From Capillidium heterosporum (taxonomy: Eukaryota > Entomophthoromycota > Entomophthoromycetes > Entomophthorales > Capillidiaceae): a stretch of 64,000 nt of DNA. The notes beneath the pieces were generated by a model. That model searched no databases, was not told where the DNA came from, and saw only the letters and a program-made list of their open reading frames with translations. Below are positions 46,979 through 57,042 of the stretch, in pieces. Made by a program: the position numbers and the translations under genes. The stretch covers positions 744,001 to 808,000 of the forward strand of contig WBMQ01000010.1 of NCBI GenBank assembly GCA_016630905.1. The letters are read 5' to 3'. Position 1 is the first letter of the stretch. Each line of letters starts with the position of its first letter.

Positions 46979-48576
46979 TTAACGATCGACTTCACCTATA
47001 AGAAAACAATATTAGATCTATCATATAAAAATATAAATATGGTAAACACTTACCGAATACAAGATCACCTACAAGAATTGAAAAAAAGTAAAAAGAACAA
47101 CGTTAGTAAATCCATTAGACAAAAAATCTTACAAGTTCCGACGAGAGTGACGACATCAGCCAGTGTATGACCACGTGCCAACACATCCATAGCAGCTAGA
47201 TGCAAGAAACCAGGAGCACGGATCTTGCAACGGTAGGGCTTGTTGGTACCATCTGATACCAAGAAGACACCAAACTCACCCTTAGGGGCTTCGATGACGG
47301 TATAGGTTTCGCCCTTGGGAACGCTGTACCCCTCCGAGTATAATTTGAAGTGGTGGATGAGGGCCTCCATAGACTCCTTCATGGTAGAGCGGGAAGGAGG
47401 GGCGATCTTGTTGTCATCAACCTTGACGGGGCCGGTTGGCATCTGGTTGAGGCACTGAACGATGATGCGAACGGACTGGCGCATCTCCTCAATACGGCAC
47501 AAGAATCGATCATAAGAATCACCATTACTACCAACGGGGACATCGAACTCAACCTTGTCGTAGGCGTCATAGGGGAATTCCTTACGGATATCCCAAGGGA
47601 TACCTGAACCACGCAACATAGGTCCGGAGAAGCCCCAGTCCAAAGCCATCTCACTGGATACCTTACCGATACCCATGAGACGTGACTTCCAGATACGGTT
47701 GGCAGATAGCAGCTCCTCAGCTTCGTCGATACGGGAGGGGAACTGTTGAGCCCAGTGGTAGATGTCATCCATCATACCGAAGGGGAGATCCAAAGATACA
47801 CCACCGGGACGTACGTAGGCGGCGTGCATACGAGCACCAGAAACACGTTCGTAGAACTCCATAAGACGTTCACGCTCTTCGAACAACCACAAAAAGGGAG
47901 TAGTGGCACCAATATCCAACGAGTGGGAACCGACAGCCATGATGTGGTTCAAAATACGAGTGATCTCACCGAACAAAGTACGGATGTACTTGGCGCGCTC
48001 CGGAATTTCAATGTTGAGCAGCTTCTCGACAGCCAAGGAGTAAGCTTGCTCGTTGGTCATCATGGATACGTAGTCGAGACGATCAAAGTAAGGTAGAGCT
48101 TGCAAGTAAGTCTTGTACTCGATCAGCTTTTCAGTACCTCGGTGCAGAAGTCCGACATGGGGGTCAGCTCTTTTAATCTCTTCACCGCTGAGTTCGAGGA
48201 TCAAACGCAATACACCGTGAGCAGCTGGATGTTGGGGTCCGAAGTTGATAGTGAAGTTCTTGAGTTTGGTATCATCGATCTCTTCGACCTCTACATTGTT
48301 TTAAAAAAGTAGTTTAGAAATTTAGGTAAATAAATTAAAGATAGAAGAGTTTGACAAATACTTACCTACAGACTCAATACCCTCCTCAGGGTTGAAGTCA
48401 CCAAGTCGCGTTGAGTTAGCGAACTCAGGCGTCATCTTCTTTTTCAAAGTCTTAACCGACATGCATCTCGTCAAGTTGGTGTTAAATTTTAAAGGACTGA
48501 AGTTGTTGGTTTTCAAAATTGAGGCCAAAGGCTTGCTGCTACTACCAGCTAAATTTAAGAAACGTCTAGTCACCAT
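46979..48576 (-). CDS. NDUFS2: Complex I 49-kDa subunit NDUFS2 (four exons, 15-nt microexon)
   Basis: Exons 48366-48576, 47133-48290, 47054-47068 and 46979-46995 give 466 aa; the introns are 75, 64 and 58 nt. NDUFS2 forms the quinone-binding pocket of mitochondrial complex I and is homologous to NuoD. The first 40 residues are a mitochondrial presequence ([20 protein letters not shown]). The mature protein shows [35 protein letters not shown], the [15 protein letters not shown] region, the MGIGKVS segment, and a C-terminus CDLVFGEVDR, which matches the conserved IGTxDxVFGEVDR end. That end is reached only through a 15-nt microexon and a 17-nt last exon. Unspliced, the frame would run into a stop after 25 unrelated residues. 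All junctions are in phase. Confidence 0.96.
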
Positions 48577-49520
48577 ATTTTTAACCCTTTATCTAGCTGA
48601 AACTGTCAACCTAAATTTTTCATTAGTTGGTTGAGATGAATGTTTACTTGTACGTTTACTGGGAAGTGTTAGGTTAGTTTTTTCAGGTAGGTGAACTTGG
48701 ATAGATAAGATCAGATCTAAGATTTTTTGAAATTTGAATTGTGATAGAACGAACCAATTGGTTTACGAGATATTTAATCTGACGTTTGTTGGCCTAGTTT
48801 ATTGGTTTCATTGGATGAAAATGGCTAATTTCGTACTCATTTTGGACTTGACAAGAGAAGGGAAATATTGGATTGAAGTTTATCCAAGGTCTAACTCTGA
48901 ACAGATGGTCTTTAGCTCTTTATACCTATGAATATCACAAAGCTTTTACTTGTACATCTCCCTTATATATATCGATATATTTTATAGGAACTACATATAT
49001 AAATTTGAATTACCATTGCCTTGGGTTATTTCTTAAACACTAAGGAAAGTATATGCTATAACCAGGATATTTGTAGCTTTATAAGATTCAAATCAAGGTA
49101 TAAGAGGTGCCCCATAGCTTTTGCATCTTCAACAGCAAATTTTTATAAAGATAACTAAAACTTGATTCTAATTTACTGTAGAATAGTATTTAATATTTTT
49201 TTAGGCTTGAAGCTTAATGAAGCAGAATTATATAGCGATATTTAACTTTGATGGTAGACCTCTACTTGGGTACCTTTAATATTTTCAGTTTATATAATTA
49301 GTGAAAAAGGATACCGCTATTTAAATTTTGCTGTGTAATTGGAGTCTGGATTGAATAGATGGTGTCCCTGTTATGAACTTTCTAATTGTCCTTGTGTTAG
49401 CTGGTATGATAAGTTTTAATATAAACCAGATATCTACTAGTAAATTAATTGTAGCAGTGATGACAACTTTGATATCAACTGATATAAATTACAGATCAAA
49501 TATACTTGATTATCATTTTT

Positions 49521-49542
49521 AATGAATTCGATCGAATTCATT
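49521..49542. repeat. Perfect 22-bp palindrome
   Basis: The 22 bases are their own reverse complement, with centre TTCGATCGAA flanked by GAATTC-type arms (AATGAATTCGA and its mirror). It lies about 60 bases upstream of the frame at 49605. It could be a dimeric protein binding site or chance in AT-rich DNA. Confidence 0.5.
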
Positions 49543-49604
49543 TCAATAGGGCATTATATACCAATAAAAGTGATTTACATTGATACTTAAAGTTATTTTT
49601 CGAT

Positions 49605-49916
49605 ATGAATTGCGCCTTTGTTAGAGTTAAATTTATACTCTATTTAAATATTAGAATAGTTAATAACATAATTTTATGTAATAAATCGAATATATTTGAA
49701 GAAACCCGTAGTTTAGTCTCATACTACGTCTTAAAATTTGTACAATTTGAACTTAGCCTAAGTACTTACATCAGCAATGTAGCTGAATGGCTCCTTGACT
49801 CAAGAACATTAATTCAACTGACTCTTGATAGACTTGAAGGTGGAAGCCAACATGCTTTGCAAAAAAGTCCACTAGGAGCTTCTAAAAACCTTAGCTTTGG
49901 TTTTGGGGTTCAATAG
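49605..49916 (+). CDS. Hypothetical 103-aa ORF
   Basis: ATG frame of 103 codons in an otherwise stop-dense region. The first 45 residues are hydrophobic and Asn/Ile-rich, the remainder more soluble (YISNVAEWLLDSRTL, then Gly/Ser-rich). No domain or splice structure was recognised. It may be chance, or the remains of a gene. Confidence 0.2.
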   Translation: MNCAFVRVKFILYLNIRIVNNIILCNKSNIFEETRSLVSYYVLKFVQFELSLSTYISNVAEWLLDSRTLIQLTLDRLEGGSQHALQKSPLGASKNLSFGFGVQ

Positions 49917-50968
49917 GATATATTTCATACATAAAGTCGATTGTAGTAAACCACTAGATTGACTACAAATCGATGGCTTTTATCATAGCAGTATCAGAGT
50001 ATCAGCCTTCCCAAACCTTACTAAAAGTAAGTTAAGAATCAATGAAACTTACACATATAGCCTAACTTTCCTTATAAGGCTTAAACAACAGATTGGTAAA
50101 TTGGAGTTTATCTTGAGTGCTCTTCAAAATCCTAATAACGCAGTTTATAAATCGAAGTATCCATATAGGTCAACAATTTTAAACTAATACAATTAAGTTT
50201 AAAAGTCATCTATACGTACTATAAGTTTTGAAAGAAAGCCTGTAAATCAAATACCATATAGATGCAGTATACTTCAAATCCTAGCAAATGACTGTGCCTC
50301 CAAGTTCGGCATTATATTCTATTTCATATGAGTTGTCGAAGGTATCGCTACCAACCTCTAAAAATCCCATTACAAACGAGCTTGGTTTGCAAAAGTAGCA
50401 ATACCAGCCATAGCCTAAACAAATATAGGTTTTTGAAAGAGACGAGGTCTATTTGATTTAACCTTCCAATTCTTTTGGCTTGATATATATTAGAGCAGTA
50501 GCCTGCACTCTTGAGTATTAGAAAGTAGAAAAGACCACTACCATAAACTCTGTAGTGCAACTTTTATAATTATGTGCATTTTCGATTTAATGCAAAGATA
50601 TATAAGCTGTATTAAAGGAAACCGTTAGTTTACATATGAACAGATTATAAAATGATGACCCACAATTCCATCCATATGGTCCAATTAGAACTGATATCAA
50701 CTACTTTGCAAGTATCTAGAGTGACTTAAGAGACTATTAATATATTAAAGGGATATATGTCATCGTTAAATATTTTTATCCAGCTACTTGCTCATTGAAT
50801 GACTATTTTGTACATGTTGATATAAATACATTACCTCTTTGAAACTCATTCCTTCATGTATCACTTATAGTGGAAAAAAGCGAAAATGATATCTTAAGTT
50901 TAATTGTATTAACTACACAAAAGCTTGTTCAATTTTTTTCATATATAGGCTTATTATAAGAACGGTTT

Positions 50969-50987
50969 TATACTCCGACGGAGTATA
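50969..50987. promoter_or_regulatory. 19-bp inverted repeat with CCG-A-CGG core
   Basis: TATACTCCG and CGGAGTATA are exact reverse complements separated by one A. Inverted CGG triplets with a short spacer are the classic target shape of dimeric Zn2Cys6 fungal regulators. No intact gene lies beside it, so its role is unknown. Confidence 0.35.
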
Positions 50988-53007
50988 CTATTCAATTTAT
51001 CAAGCTTTTACTCTAATATATCGGAGGTATTGCACCTTAAAATTTCGAAAAAAGCAAAAATATCTACTCATGTGTTTGCTTTTTCAACCCTAGCGTCGAG
51101 TCTATATTCACAGGTAATTTAATGTTTATAAAGTTTAGGGATATACTTAGTTTTTCTGACAACATATTTGGAAGCAAATTCGATAATCTGGATGCCAAAG
51201 ATTTTCTTATTATCTATTTTTCTAGTATACTCTAAAATGCTACGATTTTGTAATACAGTTCATGTACATACTATCGTAATTCTACAAAATGTTGAAAGAT
51301 AATTGCCATTCTAACTATATAAACATTCTTATTTAATAGGTTTAGATTCCTATTCGATAAATCTTTGTTGAAATATCTTAAAAATATGTTTTTATAACTA
51401 AAATGTCTTTCAATATTATCTACACAAGCTTTTCAATATTTTCCATATATATTGTATTTTCAAAGAGTATACTTGTTTATTTTTGATTAACTGCTGCTAT
51501 TCTTTCATTTTGTCAAAATTTAGGAAATAGTGATAGTTGGTAGGGTAACTACTTTTAAACATTAATTTATCTCAATAGGTACAATAAAGATTTTTATTCC
51601 CAGAAAATTTCTATTTTAAATGTACTGCCATTCAAAAAATATTTTCAATAGCTGAGTATTGTTCTAGTACTGTATATATAGGACGATAGTTAATTACTAA
51701 ATATATATCTGCAAATTATGTTGAGGTTCAGATTTTATATATATTTAGAAACTACCAACACCTTTAATGTATCACTACTTTACTATGTTTATTATGAGAA
51801 AAGCTACCAAAATGATGTTTGCCATGCCTGTATAGACTATTTATAATTAATATTAATGTGGTATCTGCTATCTAGTTGCTATGTTACTATAAACTCAGCT
51901 GATTCAAGCTTATATCAAATATATATAGCTGTTTAATTATAATTTGTCCTACATTTATACAATAAAGGTTATATATTACGGAGACACCTTTGACAATGGA
52001 ATCGATACTGATAATGGTATAGAAGCACAATCGGTATAGAGCTTTCAAAAGCATATCGTTTATAGTAAAGGTTCAACCTAATGCAGCTTCCCTAGCGAAT
52101 AAAGTATACTCTGTTCCTGCAAGCCCTCGGAGTTTGATAGCTACACTTTACTCAAAATAATAAGATACACTTGACAAAAAGGTAATGCTTGGTACTTTCC
52201 AAAGTGTTTTGCGAATTGAAGTAGACTCTTTCTGTTTAATAATACTACAAGCTTTCAATAGAATCTATTATTAAAAGCCCCTGTAGTATTTCGAAACTAC
52301 ATCTCGAATTCAAAAGTATATATTCCTTTAGGAATGAATATAGAGTCTCGGTCCCAGTGCCTGATTTTTGGAACTAAAATATTGAATCTTCCACTCAACC
52401 TTCAGGTCCCAGCTCTTATAAGGAACCCATAATTACCAAAAAGAATACCAACTTAGGATATCCTCATAAACCAGAATTTTCCATAGTAGGAAAGAATACT
52501 ATTACTTTTTACCGTTTTCATTCAAACCTTCGCTTTTGCCATAAATTAGGAATTGATATTGGGAATAATTTAGGGATGCCAAGCTCAACAAACCGGTCTA
52601 CCTCAATTAGTAATTATTAGCTTAGTCAATAGGATCCCGCCAAATCAGTTACTAGCACTTTCAAAAGTAGTCTAGGATTCAATTACTTTGTTCATATAAG
52701 TTGGGTGTTTTTATACGGTAGATATTGTAAGGTAGTATTCAATTTTTCTGAACAGAGCTGTATAACATAAAGGGATGCAATAACATGAAAAAGTTATTCC
52801 CATTATGAGAAGTATTTCACTTTATAAATTTAGCAAAAGTCGGATAGATGAATCCAATGAGCTAGTTTATCCTAGTCGTGACCTAAACTTCTATAAAAAG
52901 CTCTTGAGCTTTGAGCTTGTAAAGAACTTGCAACCAACGATATATAAAGCGGCTAAAGGCTTTCCAGAAAGTTCAATCTTTCACTAAAATCGTTCAACTT
53001 TTAAAAG

Positions 53008-53472
53008 ATGGATAAGATGTACAGCACTTTCAAATCAGACAACAACAAGGGCAAGAACCTCAAGATGGTTATGTACAACCCGGGCAAGAAAGGGAGACAC
53101 ACCCCAGAGCAAATCGAGCAGATGGAGCTCTACTATGCCAGGAACACTAAACCCAACCAGGAGGAGCGTATAAGGTTGGGTAACCGCATCGGGCTACACC
53201 AGAGGACGGTGCAGGTTTGGTTCCAGAACAAAAGGTTCAAAGACAAGAGCCTCTCAGTCAGTCCCAACTTGATTTTCAGCAAGGAGATGTTCCCAGTCAA
53301 CAGATTCAAGTTGACCAGGCCACTTGCTTTACCTCAAATCGAAGCTCCCATCCAAGTACCCCACAATAGCTCTACCACTTCGCCGACGATCCCGGTTATA
53401 AATTCCCCTCAATCCACCGTCAGTCTCCGACTCCCTTCCCTAAGGGCATTAGGGTTGGATATCTATTTGTAA
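53008..53472 (+). CDS. Homeodomain transcription factor, 154 aa
   Basis: Single-exon gene starting at the ATG at 53008. A full homeodomain occupies about residues 24-83: a basic N-terminal arm (KKGRHTPEQIEQMELYY), helix 2 (QEERIRLGNRIGL) and recognition helix RTVQVWFQNKRFKDK with Trp71, Phe72, Asn74 (position 51) and Arg76 (position 53), all canonical. The C-terminal half is Pro/Ser-rich without known domains. It is a likely sequence-specific DNA-binding regulator in the nucleus; its targets are unknown. Unlike the homeobox protein at 8.9 kb it keeps the DNA-contacting Asn. Both genes are short, intronless and isolated, and no HMG-box or second HD partner sits next to either, so a mating-type locus is not indicated. 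Confidence 0.88.
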   Translation: MDKMYSTFKSDNNKGKNLKMVMYNPGKKGRHTPEQIEQMELYYARNTKPNQEERIRLGNRIGLHQRTVQVWFQNKRFKDKSLSVSPNLIFSKEMFPVNRFKLTRPLALPQIEAPIQVPHNSSTTSPTIPVINSPQSTVSLRLPSLRALGLDIYL

Positions 53473-54373
53473 GTTTCACCGTTTAGGAGGATCCATTACG
53501 GTTCGTAGTTGTACATAGGTTTGGCATGGCTTAAATTTCCATTCTAGCTTAAGTGGGTGAACTTAAGCAAAGCCCGGAGGATTCGGACCTCCCTTCAAGC
53601 CTTTTCATAAACAGTTTGCAATAAATCTGGGTTTCGTAGTGGTTTTACATTTATTTAAATTAAGCTAAGTGCTACTCGATTCAGCAAAGCTGAGTAGTAT
53701 GTGAACAGTTGTATTAAATATTCCTATTTGCATGCCTACTTCTACATAAGCTTGTACTATAATTACAAGTAGCACAGTTATGCGCAAGGTAGAGGTAGTT
53801 GAAACCTTAAATGAAATTCTCCTGGTGTCAAAGCTGCACCTATATTAAACTTCGCTCACAATGTAGAAGGATCCTACGATGCCTAATTTGGAATTCTTTA
53901 CCACAACCTATCGGGGGTACCGTAACCCACCCTTTATTGAAGGTAATTCCAACCGGGCCTACCTGCGTCCATTTACTTTTTTTTACACATTTGAATCCAA
54001 AATCTAAATTTAGCGCCGAACTTTTAATTGCATTTTGATGCCAGATCGGACCTTACCTCCAAGCTCAAGTGCAAATTTTAAAGTTCTTATAGGGATCGTC
54101 GCTCGCTGCTTAAATTTTACAATAACTCCGTCCGTCTCTTCTATACTTTATAGCGAGATTTGGTCAATTTAGCCTACTCATAAGCGGATAACTTGTACCT
54201 TGATAAATAAAGTATCTAGATTTGAGGATCCTATCTATCAAGGGAGTCCCTGTTTCCTTTTGAAATAGCTCTCTAAAGTTTGGATATCCCTATTTAATTT
54301 CAGATGTAGATGCTGGAAGACTGATATATTTTGTATATATTTATAGATCCGTTTATTTTTGTCTTTTTAAAAA
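53473..54373. other. Intergenic region with relic-like patches
   Basis: Includes a T-arm-like hairpin at 53576-53592 and a less AT-rich patch at 53.8-54.05 kb with a 75-codon ATG frame (53811-54038) that reads partly like protein in two frames. No family identified. Confidence 0.35.
53576..53592 (-). other. Isolated tRNA T-arm-like hairpin (B-box-like)
   Basis: The minus strand reads GGAGG-TCCGAAT-CCTCC: five perfect base pairs and a seven-base loop one change away from the T loop TTCGAAT. It therefore matches the pol III B box GGTTCGAATCC except for one base. No complete cloverleaf could be drawn around it, so it may be the last piece of a dead tRNA. Confidence 0.3.
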
Positions 54374-54616
54374 ATAAACCTCCTCCTAACACTTTTAGCG
54401 TTATTGAGTATAGCTACCACCCAAACTAAAATTTTGCAAGTTCTTGTGGTTGGATTTGGAAATGTATCCCAGTTTTCTGATCAGAACAGCCACCTTTACC
54501 TTTTATATACTTCAAAGCTGATTTACATTGGGGGTGTTAAGGCTCAATTTTTAGAAATGAGATCTATGGTCGTTGTCAAAGGGAAAAATAGGCTGATGTC
54601 AGTGATATCTAAATAA
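54374..54616 (+). pseudogene. Secreted-protein frame lacking a start codon
   Basis: An 80-codon frame begins with a strong signal-peptide-like stretch (NLLLTLLALLSIATTQT) but the codon where ATG is expected is ATA (54374) and no other in-frame ATG precedes it. The rest (ILQVLVVGFGNVSQFSDQNS and on) is beta-like and ends at 54616. No family was assigned. It may be a small secreted protein that lost its start, or an exon of a larger dead gene. Confidence 0.35.
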
Positions 54617-54879
54617 AGCATCACTCTTAAAGCGCCTACTGGTTGCCGATCTATGCAACCTACTCTGAGTTTATTGGTTACTGATAGGAATTTAAGTTTA
54701 AACAACCAACGATCTGCAGATAGGCATTTATTCTCAACTAACTATAGTTTATAGATTAAATATCTGATATCCTATTTTAGAAGTAATTGCAACTCGTCTT
54801 AACCTTTTAATTGTATTAGCTTTTTAATCATTAGAAAAATACTTTTATCTATTAAGATTCATCAACTTACTGGCTTACA

Positions 54880-56110
54880 TATAAAAAATAAAATAAGGAT
54901 TCAAGTCAGCAGCCAGCTTCAAAGGAGTTGTGCTACTATGGTAAGTGGCTTTTTGAGTTTGAATCATCCTAAATAGAAGGTAGAGAATGAAGTTGACTTG
55001 TAATGTTACCCAGTTCAGGCTGACGTTGAGACCTACAATTTCATCTGCCAGTTATAAGCACCATCAATCAAGAAATTAGGTTTAGTTACCTTGATAAAAG
55101 GCAAGTTCTTAGACGACGATTAGTCTTCAATATCTTTGAATTCAAGTACCAAGGTTCCATTATGAAAATATAGAACTACAATGGACGTGTAAAATAAATT
55201 AAACTACCGATAAATATCCGACAGATAGACCCATTCAATAAAGAAATTATAGTTACTAATGGCTACATTTCCAAATAGTAGTTTAAAACTTCATTTGGAA
55301 ATTCTATGAGTATCAATAATTTCCAAATCCATTTGAAACCATATAGTGCTCTAACTTACAATAAGTTCCTTGGATGCGGAAGCTGTATATGACTGCGGCT
55401 ACATAAAAGATGGTAGTATAACTAAAAAATTGATGGTACCTAGTATTTTTATGAGGCATATCAATATAATACCTTTTATAGATCGATTTTTGTATATATA
55501 TATATTCAACAAAAAACCAAAGTACATACACTTGAAGATAAGCTTTTATTTATCATCATCGAATTTATATAGTAACTTTATAAGGTTTATACCACATCTG
55601 TAGTACTCGTTTTCGGCTACTCCATCAACACTACAAATAAAATGTTATCATCGTAACCATTAGAAGATAGCCGTTATATATTTGAACTCATCTGAAAATT
55701 TAAAAATAAACTCGTGTAAGCAGAAGTCGCTTTATATAGCTTGTACAACATACATTTAATCTACTTCCCAGTTACATCGTATAGAATAGTTCGATAAACC
55801 TGCAGATTCTTTACAGGTGGATGTGATGGAAAGCTCAAGGTTTTCAAGCTTTAGCTGTTTAATTTCTTTGGTTTATCGGTATTAAACTTCAAGTAGTACT
55901 GGTACGGTTCTATACTGCTGTTTTCAGCTAAATTAATGGTGATTCTCTTCAAGACTGCGTTGCTTACGTTTCAAATATATAATGTAGTAGGCCAAAGGAA
56001 GGTCCTAATACCTATACCTTTATCAAAGCTAGTCTATTGAAATGCATACTATAGTTTAATAGCTTCTGATGTGACCTCCCATTCAACTTTTATTTCAATA
56101 TCTCAAATGA
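54880..56110 (-). pseudogene. Degenerate protein-coding relic, family unknown
   Basis: Two minus-strand stretches (about 55320-54900 and 56100-55740) each read as more than 90 codons of protein-like sequence in one frame broken by only a few stops. Examples are NFFIEWVYLSDIYR, then LYFHNGTLVLEFKDIED and PFIKVTKPNFLIDGAYNWQM; and SNAVLKRITINLAENSSIEP followed by YQYYLKFNTDKPKKLNS. Alternating hydrophobic residues suggest beta structure. It may have been one gene; the family was not recognised. Confidence 0.4.
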
Positions 56111-57042
56111 AATAGAAATATTCTGTAAATTAAATTGATTGCCAAATTTTCTGATGTAGAATATTAGCATCCCAGTTAGTTAATTAAAGTAGATGTAGAG
56201 ATGTTGAAACATAGTATGGTGGTTAAAGCAAATGTAAATTGATTCCTTATAAGATGGCTAAAAGGTAAGTACCACCAGCCAGGCTTATCTTCTTATACCT
56301 CTACAAGCCATTAAAGTGAAGTAAAGTGTACTATATGTTTACTGGTATCAATAATGTATCTGAAAAAGCGATTGAGCGTTATAGCGCAGACTTCAATTTC
56401 GATTTAGAGTGCTAAGTATAATATGTTCTTTTTATATGCTGATTGCAGGCCTTATAGTGAACTTGATATATATTGGTTTTAAGGCTGGAAAGTTCTAGTT
56501 ATTGAAGCTATTGCCTATGAATATGGTTGGGGAAACGGACTTTATAGCTTTTCGCCGTAATTTAGAAAATACGTTCCATCTTGACGGCGAAAATTTCAAG
56601 GTTCCAATTGGAAACTTTGTCCAATTGTAATGGTCAGTATAGTAGTGGTATAACAAGCTATTTGCTAGCTAACTCTATTGGCAAGCAAAGTTATTCCGCT
56701 CACGAATTACCTTTTATGGATTTGTTCCATCACCAAAGTTCCTTGAGCTTGGACTTGGACTAGGAATGTCTTTTGCAGCCAAAGAGTTTACAGCTTCCAA
56801 TCTTTCAAATTAATTGCAATCTATTGATTCCTTCAAGTTACGCTTAACCTTTACCAAATTTAGTAAGTAGGTTGACCAACTTCGACATTCTCTTGTAAAT
56901 AGTTTTCTCACCACTATACTTTCAACTTCAACCCCAACTACACCTTACAATTCTAAACACGCCTAAAGTTACCTTCCAACCAACAGCGTTACTTCCTCCA
57001 ACTTAATTCATATTTTTATAATTCGCATTTAGTTAAATTTAG
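56111..57042. other. Intergenic region upstream of OPT gene
   Basis: Contains a short plus-strand frame (56581-56763) without an ATG or motif. The last 150 bases are C-rich with pyrimidine tracts, as expected for the OPT promoter and leader. Confidence 0.4.

Larger units (their letters stand above)
48577..52804. other. Long gene-poor stretch
   Basis: No recognisable gene. A 103-codon ATG frame at 49605-49916 is listed separately. Two perfect palindromes (49521-49542 and 50969-50987) stand out. The 52.0-52.6 kb part is less AT-rich and might be a relic, but nothing could be identified. A 60-codon ATG frame at 52805-52987 ends 20 bases before the homeobox gene and may be a leader ORF. Confidence 0.4.

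Noticed and set aside
8857-53472. Mating-type locus based on two homeobox genes
   Set aside because: The two genes are 44 kb apart, not divergent neighbours, and no HMG-box, alpha-box or pheromone gene was seen.
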